From positions 4,717,472 through 4,781,471 of the forward strand of contig NZ_PTJS01000001.1 of assembly GCF_002941025.1 (NCBI RefSeq): a stretch of 64,000 bases of DNA, written 5' to 3'. This stretch comes from Streptomyces sp. QL37. Lineage in GTDB: Bacteria; Actinomycetota; Actinomycetes; Streptomycetales; Streptomycetaceae. The position numbers and the translations under genes were made by a program. The notes below the pieces were generated by a model. The model was not told where the DNA came from. It made no database searches and was given only the letters and a program-made list of their open reading frames with translations. Positions 33,419 through 42,769 of this stretch are shown piece by piece. Positions within the stretch are counted from its first letter, which is position 1, and every line of letters begins with the position of its first letter.

Positions 33419-34109
33419 GCCAGGTCCAACTTTCCACTACGGGTGCGGTCTTCCCGAACGCCTCGGTGAGCGCCGCCAGGGCGTCGCCGATACGCCAGGC
33501 CCCGCGGTCGCGCGGCCCGACGGTGTTCGAGACGGCCCGGAGCTCCAGCGCCGGCACACCGAACCTGTCGGCGGCCTCCGCGACGCCGAAGCCCTCCATG
33601 GCCTCGGCGACGGCTCCGGGGTGCGCGGCCAGCAGTTCGGCGATGCGGGCCGCGCTGCCGGTCACGGTGGAGACGGTGAGCACGGGGCCCGGCACTGCGC
33701 CGGTGGCCTCCGCCACGTCCCGTACGAGGGCCTCGGGCGGCAGGAAGGTGTCCCTGCCGAAGCCGAGACCGGTGACGGGCACGAAGCCGTCCGGGGTCTC
33801 GGCGCCCAGGTCCGCGGCGACGATGCCGGTCGCCACGACGAGGGAGCCGACGGGCGCGGCGGGTGCGAAGCCGCCGCCGATACCGGCCGAGACGACGGCC
33901 GCGTACGGCTGCGAGGCGGGCGCGGCGGCGAGGGCGCAGGCGGTGGCGGCCGCAGCGGCGGCCGGACCCGCGCCACCCGCGAGGACGTCGAACGGGCCCG
34001 CCCGGTGCAGCTCGGCGCCGGGAACCTCCCGCACCTCCGGATCACCCCCGAACGCACGCGTGACCGCGTCCCGTTCGGCCGGGACGGCGGTCACGACAAG
34101 CACCCGCAC
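33390..34109 (-). CDS. mqnB: Futalosine hydrolase MqnB
   Basis: MqnB releases hypoxanthine from futalosine to give dehypoxanthine futalosine. The 239-residue protein is a nucleoside phosphorylase-like enzyme starting MRVLVVTAVPAERDAV, with VVSAGIGGGF, then AEAMEGFGVAEAA carrying the ribose-binding Met-Glu and ELRAVSNTVGPRDRGAW with the catalytic Asp region. It is first in the mqnB-mqnD pair, the same arrangement as in Streptomyces coelicolor. The other pathway genes (mqnA, mqnC) are not in this window. Confidence 0.95.
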   Translation of the reverse strand: MRVLVVTAVPAERDAVTRAFGGDPEVREVPGAELHRAGPFDVLAGGAGPAAAAAATACALAAAPASQPYAAVVSAGIGGGFAPAAPVGSLVVATGIVAADLGAETPDGFVPVTGLGFGRDTFLPPEALVRDVAEATGAVPGPVLTVSTVTGSAARIAELLAAHPGAVAEAMEGFGVAEAADRFGVPALELRAVSNTVGPRDRGAWRIGDALAALTEAFGKTAPVVESWTWHDRLDRHRD

Positions 34110-34138
34110 GGCGGTGGTCCTCGGGGTCGAAGGGTCGG

Positions 34139-34621
34139 TCAGGAGGTCTTCGTGAGCTGGAAGTGCCAGACGCCCGTGAGCTTCTGACCCTTGGTCTCGA
34201 CGATGCTGACCTGCGTCTTGTCCGCCGTGGTCTCACCGGTCTGGCTGGCGAAGAAGGCGCTGCCGGGGATCGACCGGTACGTCTTCTTGTACGGCTCCTG
34301 CTCGGCCTGCTGGCCGTTGATGAAGAGCGTCCAGCCGTGGTCCGCGACCTCGGGGTCGACGCCGAAGCGGACCTTGTCGTCCATCGCGACCTTGACGGAC
34401 TTCTCCGCCTTCTTGTTCAGGCAGCCCTGGATCTCGGACTCCTTGAGGGCGTTGCCGTCGTTGTAGCAGGACGCCTCGGTGCTCACCGAGTTGTCGCCGA
34501 CCGTCACGGTGGCGAGCGGCGTCGGCTTGTCGCAGGCGGACAGGACAAGGAGTCCCGCGGACACGGCACCAAGAGCGACGCCGATTCGACGGCCCTTACC
34601 GGAGAAGAACGCAACGGTCAT
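34139..34621 (-). CDS. DUF2771 lipoprotein
   Basis: A 160-residue exported lipoprotein. The signal peptide ends at the lipobox LSAC (Cys30). The mature part is strand-rich, with two further cysteines (EASCYNDG and IQGCLNKK) that could form a disulfide, and ends VWHFQLTKTS. DUF2771 proteins are actinobacterial and of unknown function. It lies 29 bases upstream of mqnB on the same strand, and its upstream neighbour is the MFS gene, so one transcript may run through all four. Confidence 0.88.
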   Translation of the reverse strand: MTVAFFSGKGRRIGVALGAVSAGLLVLSACDKPTPLATVTVGDNSVSTEASCYNDGNALKESEIQGCLNKKAEKSVKVAMDDKVRFGVDPEVADHGWTLFINGQQAEQEPYKKTYRSIPGSAFFASQTGETTADKTQVSIVETKGQKLTGVWHFQLTKTS

Positions 34622-34648
34622 GCGCCGAAGGTTATCGGTCGGTGCCGC

Positions 34649-36112
34649 TCACGCCACGCGGGGGTGCGGTGAGCCGCGCCGTGCGGCCCCCAGGAGGCCC
34701 CGTACGGAGGCGGCGGCGCCCAGCGCCAGGAGCCCCGCGGCGACGGACATGCCGAGTACTCCGTTGAGCGGCAGCGCGATGCCGATCGCGCCGCCGACCA
34801 CCCAGGACATCTGGAGCAGCGTCTCCGACCGGGCGAAGGCCGACGTACGCACCTCCTCCGGCACGTCGCGCTGGATCATCGCGTCCAGCGACAGCTTCGA
34901 CAGGGCCTGGGTGAACCCCGCGACCGCGGCGAGGGCGGCGACCATCACCGTGCTGAAGAACACCGCGGTGAGCACGGCGACCCCCAGGGCGAGCCCCAGC
35001 ACCGTCGCGACGATCACCTCGGGGCCGCGCGCCCTGAGCCACGAGCCGACCGCCGTGCCGCAGGCGTTCCCGGCGCCGGCCGCGACCCCGACGATGCCGA
35101 GGGAGACGGCGGCGCTCTGGCCCGCCAGGGGGTGCTCGCGCAGCAGGAACGCCAGGAAGAAGATCAGGAAGCCGGAGAGCGCGCGGTGCGCGGCGTTCGC
35201 CTGGAGGCCGTGCAGGACGGACGGGCCGACGGACCGCAGCCCCGGCGGTTTCTCCCGCCTGCTCCTCCTCGCGGCCCATGTGCTGCCGGTCCTGCCGCCC
35301 CTGGCGCTCTTCGAGGTGGGGACCCGGACGGGCGGCGGAGCGGCCGCCTCCTCGTGCGGGACGACGAGGCGGGCCTTGCGCTCGCCCTTCGCGGAGTCGA
35401 CCTTGCGGGGCAGGGTGAAGGCGAGGACCGTACCGCCGAGGAAGATCGCACAGGCGCCGTAGAGCGGCCATGGGGATCCGATGCTCTGCAACCCCGCCCC
35501 GATCGGCGCCGCGACACCTGTGGCCAGCAGACCGGCGAGGGTGACCCGTGAATTGGCCTTCACCAGGGAGAAGCGGGGCGGCAGGAGACGGGGCACGACG
35601 GCGCTGCGCACGACCCCGTACGCCTTCGAGCAGACCAGGACGCCCAGAGCCGCCGGATAGAGCTCCAGGCCGCCCGTGGCCACCGCGCCCGACATCGTGA
35701 TCGCGAGAACCGCCCGGGCGAACATCGCACCTGCCATCGCGGCGCGTCGGCCGTGCGGCAGGCGGTCCAGGAGGGGGCCGACCACCGGGGCGAGCAGGGT
35801 GAAGGGGGCCATGGTGACGGCGAGGTACAGGGCGACGCGCCCGCGCGCCTCGTCCGTCGGCACGGAGAAGAACACCGTGGAGGCGAGGGCCACGGTGATC
35901 ATGACGTCACCCGCGCCGTTGACCGCGTGCAGCTCGATCAGCTTGCCGAGGCCGGACTCGCCGGCCCCGTGGGCGTGCGTCGCCTTCCTGATCCCCCGTG
36001 CCGTGCCCGTGAACGGGGCGCGCAGGGCACGGCCCATCGCCCGGCCCGCCCTGCGGAGCGGACCGGATCCGTCGGACGACCTGGTGGCGGCCACGTGGTC
36101 ATAGTGCCCCAC
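34649..36112 (-). CDS. MFS transporter
   Basis: The 487-residue protein has about twelve helices in two halves, separated by a basic Ser/Arg-rich cytoplasmic loop of some 60 residues (VPTSKSARGGRTGSTWAARRSRREK). The first ~60 residues are cytoplasmic. PLLDRLPHGRRAAMAGAMFARA is the typical loop 2-3 motif. The substrate is unknown. The GTG start follows a G-rich stretch. A divergent DUF3027 gene lies 424 bases away. Confidence 0.88.
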   Translation of the reverse strand: MGHYDHVAATRSSDGSGPLRRAGRAMGRALRAPFTGTARGIRKATHAHGAGESGLGKLIELHAVNGAGDVMITVALASTVFFSVPTDEARGRVALYLAVTMAPFTLLAPVVGPLLDRLPHGRRAAMAGAMFARAVLAITMSGAVATGGLELYPAALGVLVCSKAYGVVRSAVVPRLLPPRFSLVKANSRVTLAGLLATGVAAPIGAGLQSIGSPWPLYGACAIFLGGTVLAFTLPRKVDSAKGERKARLVVPHEEAAAPPPVRVPTSKSARGGRTGSTWAARRSRREKPPGLRSVGPSVLHGLQANAAHRALSGFLIFFLAFLLREHPLAGQSAAVSLGIVGVAAGAGNACGTAVGSWLRARGPEVIVATVLGLALGVAVLTAVFFSTVMVAALAAVAGFTQALSKLSLDAMIQRDVPEEVRTSAFARSETLLQMSWVVGGAIGIALPLNGVLGMSVAAGLLALGAAASVRGLLGAARRGSPHPRVA

Positions 36113-36536
36113 CCCCTGCCGTCACGAACCCATGATCGGGCCGGGGCGTGGTGGCGGACGCTCCGTCGGGTGAGTCGTTCCCGGCCGGAAAATGGCCGGT
36201 ACGCACCGCCGTTCCCGGGCGATTCGGCCCTCCGCCCCGGCGGCGGATCCGCACCTCCACGGAAGGGTTCCGGTGCTGTTTGGGACGGGCAGGTGGGCGC
36301 GGGGCGGCGGAGAGGGTAGCGTGCACTCACGCGCCACCGGCGGTTGTTCTTGGCCGCGCGCCTCTCCGCGATCCCGCAGAATGGGTGGCAGAAGGCGCGC
36401 CCGAGGCAGGCACAACGGGTGTGGACGTCGACGCGGCCCCCAGGTCCGCTCCGCTCACAACTGTCATGGCCGAAATCGGACATCGATGGAGCTGCTGGCG
36501 CGCTCGTGAGACGGCGTATGGAGAGAAGCGAGACCT
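36113..36536. other. Intergenic region between divergent MFS and DUF3027 genes
   Basis: No frame with protein features was seen on either strand. It should hold both promoters. No perfect palindrome longer than about 6 bases per arm was noticed. Confidence 0.5.
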
Positions 36537-37469
36537 GTGAGTGCTGCGACGACGCGAAGCCGTACGGCCCGTACCCCCGCCCCTGACCGTCTGTGCGCCG
36601 AGGCGGTAGACCTCGCACGCGCTGCGGCGGAGGAGGCCGCCGCCCCAGGAGTGGTGGGTGAGCACGTGGCCCTGGTCTCCGAAGGTGACCGGGTGGTCAC
36701 GCACTACTTCGAGGCCAAGGAGCCCGGCTACCGGGGCTGGCGCTGGGCGGTGACGGTCGCCAGGGCCTCCCGCGCCAAGAACGTCACCCTTGACGAAACG
36801 GTGCTGCTGCCCGGGTCCGACGCGCTCCTCGCCCCCGAGTGGGTGCCCTGGAGCGAGCGTCTGCGGCCCGGCGACATGGGCCCCGGCGACCTGCTGCCCA
36901 CCGAGGCGGAGGACCCGCGCCTGGAGCCCGGCTGGACGGGCGAGGACGAGCCCCTGCCGAACTCTGCGGTCTCCGAGGTGTCCCAGGAGCTGGCCGCCCT
37001 CGCCGACGTCGAGGACGCGGAGCTGACGACGCTTCCCGCCACGCGGCGAGGCTCGATCGCCGCGGTCGCCGACGAGCTCGGCACGCGGCGCGCGCGGGTG
37101 CTGTCCCGGTACGGGCTGCGGCTGGCGGCGGACCGGTGGGACGAGGAGTTCGGTGCGAAGACGCCCATGGCGCAGGCGGCGCCCGCGTCCTGTGTCACCT
37201 GTGCGTTCCTGGTGCCGATGGCCGGCTCGCTGAAGCAGGCCTTCGGGGTCTGCGCGAACGAGTTCGCCCCGGCGGACGGCCGGGTCGTCTCCCTGGCGTA
37301 CGGCTGCGGGGGCCACTCCGAGGCGGCGGTCATGCCGAAGCCGCCGAAGCCCGCGCCGCACGCGCTCGACACGATGCGGGTGGACGACTACTCCCTGCGT
37401 CCGGCCGACGACTCGGGCTCGGTCCCGGACCGTCCGGACGGCGCGACGGAGGACCTGGGGCACTCCTGA
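36537..37469 (+). CDS. DUF3027 domain protein
   Basis: A 310-residue actinobacterial protein. Residues ~15-130 form the first conserved block (EHVALVSEGDRVVTHYFEAKEPGYRGWRWAVTVARASRAKNVTLDE). Residues ~190-265 hold RARVLSRYGLRLAADRWDEEFG and four cysteines (SCVTCAF, GVCANEF, GCGGHSE), a possible metal site. The last 45 residues are disordered. The GTG start is preceded by GAGAAGCGAG. Function unknown; it lies near a sacsin-like ATPase gene on the same strand. Confidence 0.88.
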   Translation: MSAATTRSRTARTPAPDRLCAEAVDLARAAAEEAAAPGVVGEHVALVSEGDRVVTHYFEAKEPGYRGWRWAVTVARASRAKNVTLDETVLLPGSDALLAPEWVPWSERLRPGDMGPGDLLPTEAEDPRLEPGWTGEDEPLPNSAVSEVSQELAALADVEDAELTTLPATRRGSIAAVADELGTRRARVLSRYGLRLAADRWDEEFGAKTPMAQAAPASCVTCAFLVPMAGSLKQAFGVCANEFAPADGRVVSLAYGCGGHSEAAVMPKPPKPAPHALDTMRVDDYSLRPADDSGSVPDRPDGATEDLGHS

Positions 37470-37530
37470 CGCTCCTGCCCGCCGCGGGGTCCGGGCCTGC
37501 GGTGCCCGGGGCGCTCCCGCTACGGGCTTC

Positions 37531-37556
37531 GTCCTCGATCGCCGGACGGGCTCGAG
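37531..37556. repeat. Dispersed streptomycete intergenic repeat
   Basis: GTCCTCGATCGCCGGACGGG, followed by CTCGAG, resembles the widespread streptomycete intergenic element usually seen as TCCTCAATCGCCGGACGGGCT. It lies between DUF3027 and the sacsin-like gene. Recognised from memory of the motif, not by search. Confidence 0.4.
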
Positions 37557-37686
37557 TTCTGCCGGGGTGCGGTCCGGCCCTGCGTGTTGCCGGTCCCGGG
37601 GGCCGGCCGGGCTTGAGGGCTGCGCGGTCGCGGTACCTTCGGGCGCACACTGGGCGTCAGGGTCACCGGAAGAGCGGAGTACGAGC

Positions 37687-40206
37687 GTGGGCATGAATGC
37701 GACCGAGGGGGCCGATCCGTTCGGGACGGCGCGACTGCGGCGCGGCGTGCTCGACGCCTGGGGCGCGGGCCCGGCCCGCTTCCGGGAGGACGCCAACGCC
37801 GAGGAGGACCTCGCGCTGGGCGGCTACCGCGACCGCCTGGTCGTCGAGCTCGCCCAGAACGCCGCCGACGCCGCCGCCCGCGCCGGGGTCCCCGGCCGTC
37901 TCCGCCTCACCCTGCACGAGGCGGGCGGCGGCAGCCCCGCCGTCCTGGCCGCCGCCAACAACGGCGCGCCCCTCGACGCGACCGGCGTCGAGTCGCTGAG
38001 CACCCTGCGGGCCTCCGCCAAGCGCGAGGGGCACGAGTCGTCCGTGGGCCGCTTCGGTGTCGGCTTCGCGGCCGTGCTGGCCGTCAGCGACGAGCCCGCC
38101 GTGATCGGACGCCACGGAGGCGTCCGCTGGTCCCTCGCGGAGGCCCGCGACCTCGCGCGGCAGGCGGCCGTCGGCAGCCCCGGTCTCGGCGACGAGCTGC
38201 GCCGTCGCGACGGACACGTACCGCTGCTCCGGCTCCCGCTGCCCGCCGAGGGCACCGCGCCCGACGGTTACGACACCGTCGTCGTCCTGCCGCTCCGCGA
38301 CGGCGTCGCCGAGGACCTCGTGAGCAGGCTCCTCGAAGGCGTCGACGACGCGCTCCTCCTGACGCTGTCCGGCCTCGACGAGGTCGTGATCGAAACCCCT
38401 GACGGCGTACGGACGTTGCGGCGCTCGCAGCGCGGCCCGTACACGCACGTCGACGACTCCGTGCACGGTCTGCACCGCTGGCGCACGGTCGCCGTCCAGG
38501 GCCCCCTGGAGCCCGCCCTGCTGGCCGACCGGCCCGTCGAGGAGCGGCTGCGTCCGCACTGGTCCGTGACCTGGGCCGTGCCCGTGGGCGAGGACGGGGC
38601 GCCCCAGCAGCCCCGTACGGCACCCGTCGTGCACGCACCGACCCCCACCGACGAGCCGCTCGGCATTCCCGCGCTGCTCATCGCCTCGCTGCCGCTGGAC
38701 ACCACCCGCCGGCACCCCGCGCCGGGCCCGCTGACCGACTTCCTGGTGGAGCGCGCGGCCGACGCCTACGCCGAACTGCTGGCCGGGTGGGAGCCCGTGT
38801 CCGTCGCCACGATCGCGCTGGTGCCGGGCGTGCTCGGCAAGGGCCGGCTCGACGGCTCCCTGCGGGCCGCGATCCTGGAGCGGCTGCCCCGGGTGGCGTT
38901 CCTGGAGCCCGCCGCGCCCAGGGACCCGGCCGAGGCCGCGGCCCAGTGGGACGACTGGGACGGCGCCGGGGCCCCGAGCCCGGGGACGACCGCGCTGCGG
39001 CCCGTCGAGGCCGAGGTGGTCGAGGGCGTGGGCGACCGGACCGTACGGGTCCTCGCCGAGGTCCTGCCCTGCCTGCTGCCCGCCGGTCTCGAACGCCGCG
39101 CCGAGCTGCGCACGCTCGGCGTCGCCCGGGTCCCGCTGACCGAGGCCATCGACCGGCTGGCCGGTCTGGAGCGCGACCCGGACTGGTGGCGGCGGCTGTA
39201 CGACAGCCTGGCCGGCGTCGACCCCGACCGGCTCTCCGGGCTGCCCGTGCCCCTCGCGGGCTCCGCGGACGCGCCGCCCCGCACCACCATCGGCCCCCGC
39301 CAGGTCCTCCTGCCGCTGCCGGACGCGCTCACCTCGCCCGTCCTCGCCCGGCTGGCCCGGCCGCCGCTGCGCGACGCGCTGACCCAGCCGGTACGGGTAC
39401 TGCTCCCGGACGGCACGACGCAGTCGGTGCGGCCCTACACCGCGTGGTGGCTGCGCGACCACCCCGTGCTCGACGGCCGCCGCCCGGCCGGCCTGCGCGC
39501 CGCGGGCGGCGACCCGCGCCTGGCGGGCCTCTACGACTCCGCCGACGCCGAGGTCCTGCCCTGCCTGCTGCCCGCCGGTCTCGAACGCCGCGCCGAGCTG
39601 CGCACGCTCGGCGTCGCCCGGGTCCCGCTGACCGAGGCCATCGACCGGCTGGCCGGTCTGGAGCGCGACCCGGACTGGTGGCGGCGGCTGTACGACAGCC
39701 TGGCCGGCGTCGACCCCGACCGGCTCTCCGGGCTGCCCGTGCCCCTCGCGGGCTCCGCGGACGCGCCGCCCCGCCCCCCCCGGCGCGCAGGCCGGCCGGG
39801 CGGCGGCCGTCGAGCACGGGGTGGTCGCGCAGCCACCACGCGGTGTAGGGCCGCACCGACTGCGTCGTGCCGTCCGGGAGCAGTACCCGTACCGGCTGGG
39901 TCAGCGCGTCGCGCAGCGGCGGCCGGGCGAGCATCGCGAGCGCCTGCGGCCAGGCGTCGTCGTCGACGAGGTCCAGGTCGCGCACGGCGACGAGCCCTGG
40001 CTGGGCGCGCTCGCCCTGCCCGACGAGGACGCCCTGGACGGGGACGAGCTCGCCGAGACCGTCCTCACGCTCGTACGCGACGCCGACCTCGCGCCCGGCG
40101 ACGAGCCCTGGCTGGGCGCGCTCGCCCTGCCCGACGAGGACGGCGAACCCGCGCCCGCCGGCGAACTCGTGCTGCCGGACAGCCCGTTCGCCCAGGTGAT
40201 GCGTGA
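37687..40206 (+). CDS. Sacsin/HSP90-like ATPase protein, N-terminal part (gene broken in this assembly)
   Basis: The start MNATEGADPFGTARLRRGVLDAWG leads into a GHKL ATP-binding domain: ELAQNAADAAARAG (the catalytic Glu and Mg-binding Asn), NNGAPLDATGVESLSTLRASAK, and SVGRFGVGFAAVLAVSD. This matches the sacsin N-terminal ATPase family of streptomycetes, normally about 1,000 residues long. The reading is authentic to about 39354 (LTSPVLARLA). It then jumps to a segment that belongs 1.2 kb downstream, repeats an earlier 228-base block, enters a C-run and an inverted copy, and ends out of frame. The GTG at 37687 or ATG at 37693 is the start. Confidence 0.8.
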   Translation: MGMNATEGADPFGTARLRRGVLDAWGAGPARFREDANAEEDLALGGYRDRLVVELAQNAADAAARAGVPGRLRLTLHEAGGGSPAVLAAANNGAPLDATGVESLSTLRASAKREGHESSVGRFGVGFAAVLAVSDEPAVIGRHGGVRWSLAEARDLARQAAVGSPGLGDELRRRDGHVPLLRLPLPAEGTAPDGYDTVVVLPLRDGVAEDLVSRLLEGVDDALLLTLSGLDEVVIETPDGVRTLRRSQRGPYTHVDDSVHGLHRWRTVAVQGPLEPALLADRPVEERLRPHWSVTWAVPVGEDGAPQQPRTAPVVHAPTPTDEPLGIPALLIASLPLDTTRRHPAPGPLTDFLVERAADAYAELLAGWEPVSVATIALVPGVLGKGRLDGSLRAAILERLPRVAFLEPAAPRDPAEAAAQWDDWDGAGAPSPGTTALRPVEAEVVEGVGDRTVRVLAEVLPCLLPAGLERRAELRTLGVARVPLTEAIDRLAGLERDPDWWRRLYDSLAGVDPDRLSGLPVPLAGSADAPPRTTIGPRQVLLPLPDALTSPVLARLARPPLRDALTQPVRVLLPDGTTQSVRPYTAWWLRDHPVLDGRRPAGLRAAGGDPRLAGLYDSADAEVLPCLLPAGLERRAELRTLGVARVPLTEAIDRLAGLERDPDWWRRLYDSLAGVDPDRLSGLPVPLAGSADAPPRPPRRAGRPGGGRRARGGRAATTRCRAAPTASCRPGAVPVPAGSARRAAAAGRASRAPAARRRRRRGPGRARRRALAGRARPARRGRPGRGRARRDRPHARTRRRPRARRRALAGRARPARRGRRTRARRRTRAAGQPVRPGDA

Positions 40207-40673
40207 GGGCGAACTCGCCCTGTGCGACGCGGAGCTGGCCGGCCGCTGGGGCGAACAGCCCCTGACCGCCTGCGGGGTGCTGGCCACCTTCGCCCTCGTA
40301 CGGGCCACCGACGTCGTCCTGGACCCGGACGAACTGGAGCCCCGCGACAGCGACTTCGCCGAGCCCGACGACGCCGGGCTGCTCGACGCCGTCGACGTGT
40401 GGTGCGAGGACGTCCTGGACCAGCTCCCGGACACCCCCGTGCCGCCGGTCGCCACCGAGCTCGTCGCCGTGCGCGACCTGGACCTCGTCGACGACGACGC
40501 CTGGCCGCAGGCGCTCGCGATGCTCGCCCGGCCGCCGCTGCGCGACGCGCTGACCCAGCCGGTACGGGTACTGCTCCCGGACGGCACGACGCAGTCGGTG
40601 CGGCCCTACACCGCGTGGTGGCTGCGCGACCACCCCGTGCTCGACGGCCGCCGCCCGGCCGGCCTGCGCGCCG
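39055..40673. repeat. Scrambled direct and inverted copies within the sacsin-like gene
   Basis: Bases 39055-39282 recur directly at 39547-39774 (228 bases). Bases 39355-39549 recur directly at 40526-40720. Bases 39781-39995 are the reverse complement of 40459-40673. Bases 39986-40031 recur at 40097-40142. A C8 run marks the junction at 39775. Unique coding sequence is missing between the copies, so this is most simply a misassembly. Confidence 0.88.
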
Positions 40674-41389
40674 CGGGCGGCGACCCGCGCCTGGCGGGCC
40701 TCTACGACTCCGCCGACGCCACGGGCTTCGACGACGCGCAGGTGCTGCGCGCCCTCGGCGTACGGACCTCGGTGGCGGCGCTCCTGGACGAGCCGGGCGG
40801 GGCGGCCGAGCTGCTGGGCCGGCTGGCCGACGAGGACCGTCCCGTCGGCCCCGTACAGCTGCACTCGCTCTACACGGCACTCGCCGAGCTGGACCCCGAC
40901 CAGGTCACGCTGCCCGACGAGCTGCGGGCCGTCGTGGACGACGAGGTGCGGGTCGCCGACGCGGCCGACGTCGTGATCGCCGACGCCCCCGACCTGCTGC
41001 CGCTGACCGGCGGGCTCCCGCTGCTCCCGGTGGCCCCGGCCCGGGCGGCCGAGCTGGCGGACCTGCTCCAGGTGCGGCGGCTCGGCGAGAGCGTCGAGGC
41101 CGTGGTGACGACGGAGGGCGAGGAGCACCAGGTGCCGGAGTCCGTCCGGATCCTGCTCGGCGCGGGGACCCCCGACACGTACGTCGAGCACAGCGAACTG
41201 CGCGCGGGCGGCGTCGAGCTGGACTGGCGCCGCACCCCGGACGGTGTGGTCCACGCGTCGACGGTGGAGGGTGTGGCGGCGGGTCTCGCCTGGGCGGCCG
41301 GCCAGTGGCCGCGCCGCTTCGAGGTGGCGGCGCTGCTGGAGGACCCGTCCCGCACGGAGGAGCTGGCCCGGGACCGCTGGTTCGACTGA
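39986..41389 (+). CDS. Sacsin/HSP90-like ATPase protein, C-terminal part
   Basis: This frame is the true 3' part of the same gene, in a different phase from the first part because of the scrambled junction. It begins authentically near DGDELAETVLTLVRDADLAPG and runs through LARPPLRDALTQPVRVLLPDGTTQSVRPYTAWWLRDHPVLDGRRP to the end ELARDRWFD. It contains no known catalytic motif. A frame-start upstream at 39821 lies in the inverted copy and is not a real start. Joined to the N-terminal part, it would restore the family length. Confidence 0.75.
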   Translation, partial: GDEPWLGALALPDEDALDGDELAETVLTLVRDADLAPGDEPWLGALALPDEDGEPAPAGELVLPDSPFAQVMREGELALCDAELAGRWGEQPLTACGVLATFALVRATDVVLDPDELEPRDSDFAEPDDAGLLDAVDVWCEDVLDQLPDTPVPPVATELVAVRDLDLVDDDAWPQALAMLARPPLRDALTQPVRVLLPDGTTQSVRPYTAWWLRDHPVLDGRRPAGLRAAGGDPRLAGLYDSADATGFDDAQVLRALGVRTSVAALLDEPGGAAELLGRLADEDRPVGPVQLHSLYTALAELDPDQVTLPDELRAVVDDEVRVADAADVVIADAPDLLPLTGGLPLLPVAPARAAELADLLQVRRLGESVEAVVTTEGEEHQVPESVRILLGAGTPDTYVEHSELRAGGVELDWRRTPDGVVHASTVEGVAAGLAWAAGQWPRRFEVAALLEDPSRTEELARDRWFD

Positions 41390-41413
41390 CGGCCGGGAAC
41401 CGGGAGGCTGTCG

Positions 41414-41437
41414 GAGACCCGCTCCCGGGCGGGTCTC
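41414..41437. terminator. Bidirectional hairpin between convergent genes
   Basis: GAGACCCGC and GCGGGTCTC form a 9-base perfect stem with a 6-base loop, 25 bases after the sacsin-like gene and touching the stop of the convergent small gene. Confidence 0.75.
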
Positions 41438-41696
41438 ACAGCTCCTGGACGTACCGCTTCGCGATGACCAGCGAGGCGAGCGGGTGGTCGACCCGGACCG
41501 CCTTGATCGCCGCGACGTCCCCGTCGGTGCCACGTACGGAGCGGACCTTGTCCTCGTCGACCTGGCGCCGGAACCCTTCGTAGGTCCCGTAGTGGTCCCA
41601 GAACGCGCGCTTGCGCCTGCGGGCGGCGCGTTCGCCGGCGATGCCCAGCGCTCCTGTGACCGCGAAGGCGATGACACCGGTGAGCGGGTCGATCAT
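41436..41696 (-). CDS. Small hypothetical protein with one membrane helix
   Basis: An 86-residue protein. Residues 1-20 (MIDPLTGVIAFAVTGALGIA) form one helix, followed by ERAARRRKRAFWDHYGTYEGF, a basic-aromatic stretch, and DHPLASLVIAKRYVQEL at the end. The ATG at 41696 has GGGGGA upstream; the longer frame was rejected. No family is recognised. Confidence 0.7.
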   Translation of the reverse strand: MIDPLTGVIAFAVTGALGIAGERAARRRKRAFWDHYGTYEGFRRQVDEDKVRSVRGTDGDVAAIKAVRVDHPLASLVIAKRYVQEL

Positions 41697-41917
41697 CCGT
41701 GTCCCCCGTTCCCGCCCCGGAAGGCGTCCGGGTGCACGAGTGTTGATACCGGCCCGACCCGGCGGCTCGGTGTGATCTTCACAAGAAATGCATTCTCCGG
41801 GCACAACCATTCACATGCGTGCGCTGTCTGATCCTGCGAGTCACCAGACTCATCGACCAGTTGGGGCCCGCCGGGTGAACACCACCTCGGCGGGTCCCCT
41901 GCTCCACAGGGGACCAC

Positions 41918-42769
41918 ATGCGTATTCGTGCCACCGTCGCCGCTGTTTCCGGCGCCCTGGCTCTGTCCGCTCTCGCCGTACCGGCCGCGCAGGCCGACGA
42001 CGGCCGCACCTGGACGCCCGACTTCGGGCTCTCCGCCCCGGAGCACTCCAACGGGCGGATGGCCGCCCGTGCGGTCACCTCCTACGGCGATCTGAAGATC
42101 ACCAAGGCAGTCGTGAACGGCGGCAAGCCCATCGTGGTGGGCACCACCGCACCGAAGAAGGTCACCGTCGCCATCACGGCCACGGACGACTCGGGCATCG
42201 CCGACGCCTCCACACTCCTGTGGATCGGCAGCGACCTGGAGTCCGAGGACAGCTTCGGCTTCTCGCAGAACGAGGACGCCGCCAAGTGCAAGGCGGCCAA
42301 CGCCACGACCTCGACCTGCACGCTCACGGTCACCGTCGACCCCGCATGGCTGATCAACTCCGACTCGACCAACTGGAAGGTCGGAGCCGCGGTACTCAGC
42401 AACGACGGCCAGATTGTCCAGAACGACGCCTTCGCCAGGGTGAGGCTCCAGCGCCTCTCCAGGCTGACCGTCAACGCCGCGCCGGAGCCGGTCAAGAAGG
42501 GCAAGACCATCACGGTCACCGGCAAGCTGTCGCGCGCCAACTGGGAGACCGACACCTACAAGGGCTACACGGGTCAGTCCGTCAAGCTGCAGTTCCGTAA
42601 GAAGACCAGCAGCACCTACACCACGCTCAAGACCATCAAGACGAACAGCACCGGTGCGCTGAAGACCACGGCCAAGGCCTCGGTGGACGGCTACTGGCGC
42701 TACAGCTTCGCCGGCACCTCGACCACCCCGGCCATCACGACCGCGGGTGACTTCGTCGACGTGAAGTAG
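41918..42769 (+). CDS. Secreted protein with Ig-like beta domains (streptomycete calcium-binding/DUF5707-like type)
   Basis: A 283-residue exported protein. The signal peptide (MRIRATVAAVSGALALSALAVPAAQA) is cleaved before DDGRTW. Residues ~50-180 and ~185-283 are strand-rich; the second begins SRLTVNAAPEPVKKGKTITVTGKLSR, a fold common in actinobacterial surface repeats. Two cysteines (AAKCKAAN, TSTCTLTV) could form a disulfide. The gene stands alone. Family assignment is uncertain and rests on general likeness. Confidence 0.75.
   Translation: MRIRATVAAVSGALALSALAVPAAQADDGRTWTPDFGLSAPEHSNGRMAARAVTSYGDLKITKAVVNGGKPIVVGTTAPKKVTVAITATDDSGIADASTLLWIGSDLESEDSFGFSQNEDAAKCKAANATTSTCTLTVTVDPAWLINSDSTNWKVGAAVLSNDGQIVQNDAFARVRLQRLSRLTVNAAPEPVKKGKTITVTGKLSRANWETDTYKGYTGQSVKLQFRKKTSSTYTTLKTIKTNSTGALKTTAKASVDGYWRYSFAGTSTTPAITTAGDFVDVK

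Noticed and set aside
39329..41677. Minus-strand frame of 782 codons across the sacsin-like gene
   Set aside because: Antisense of the real gene with Arg/Gly/Pro-rich composition; extended by the inverted copy.
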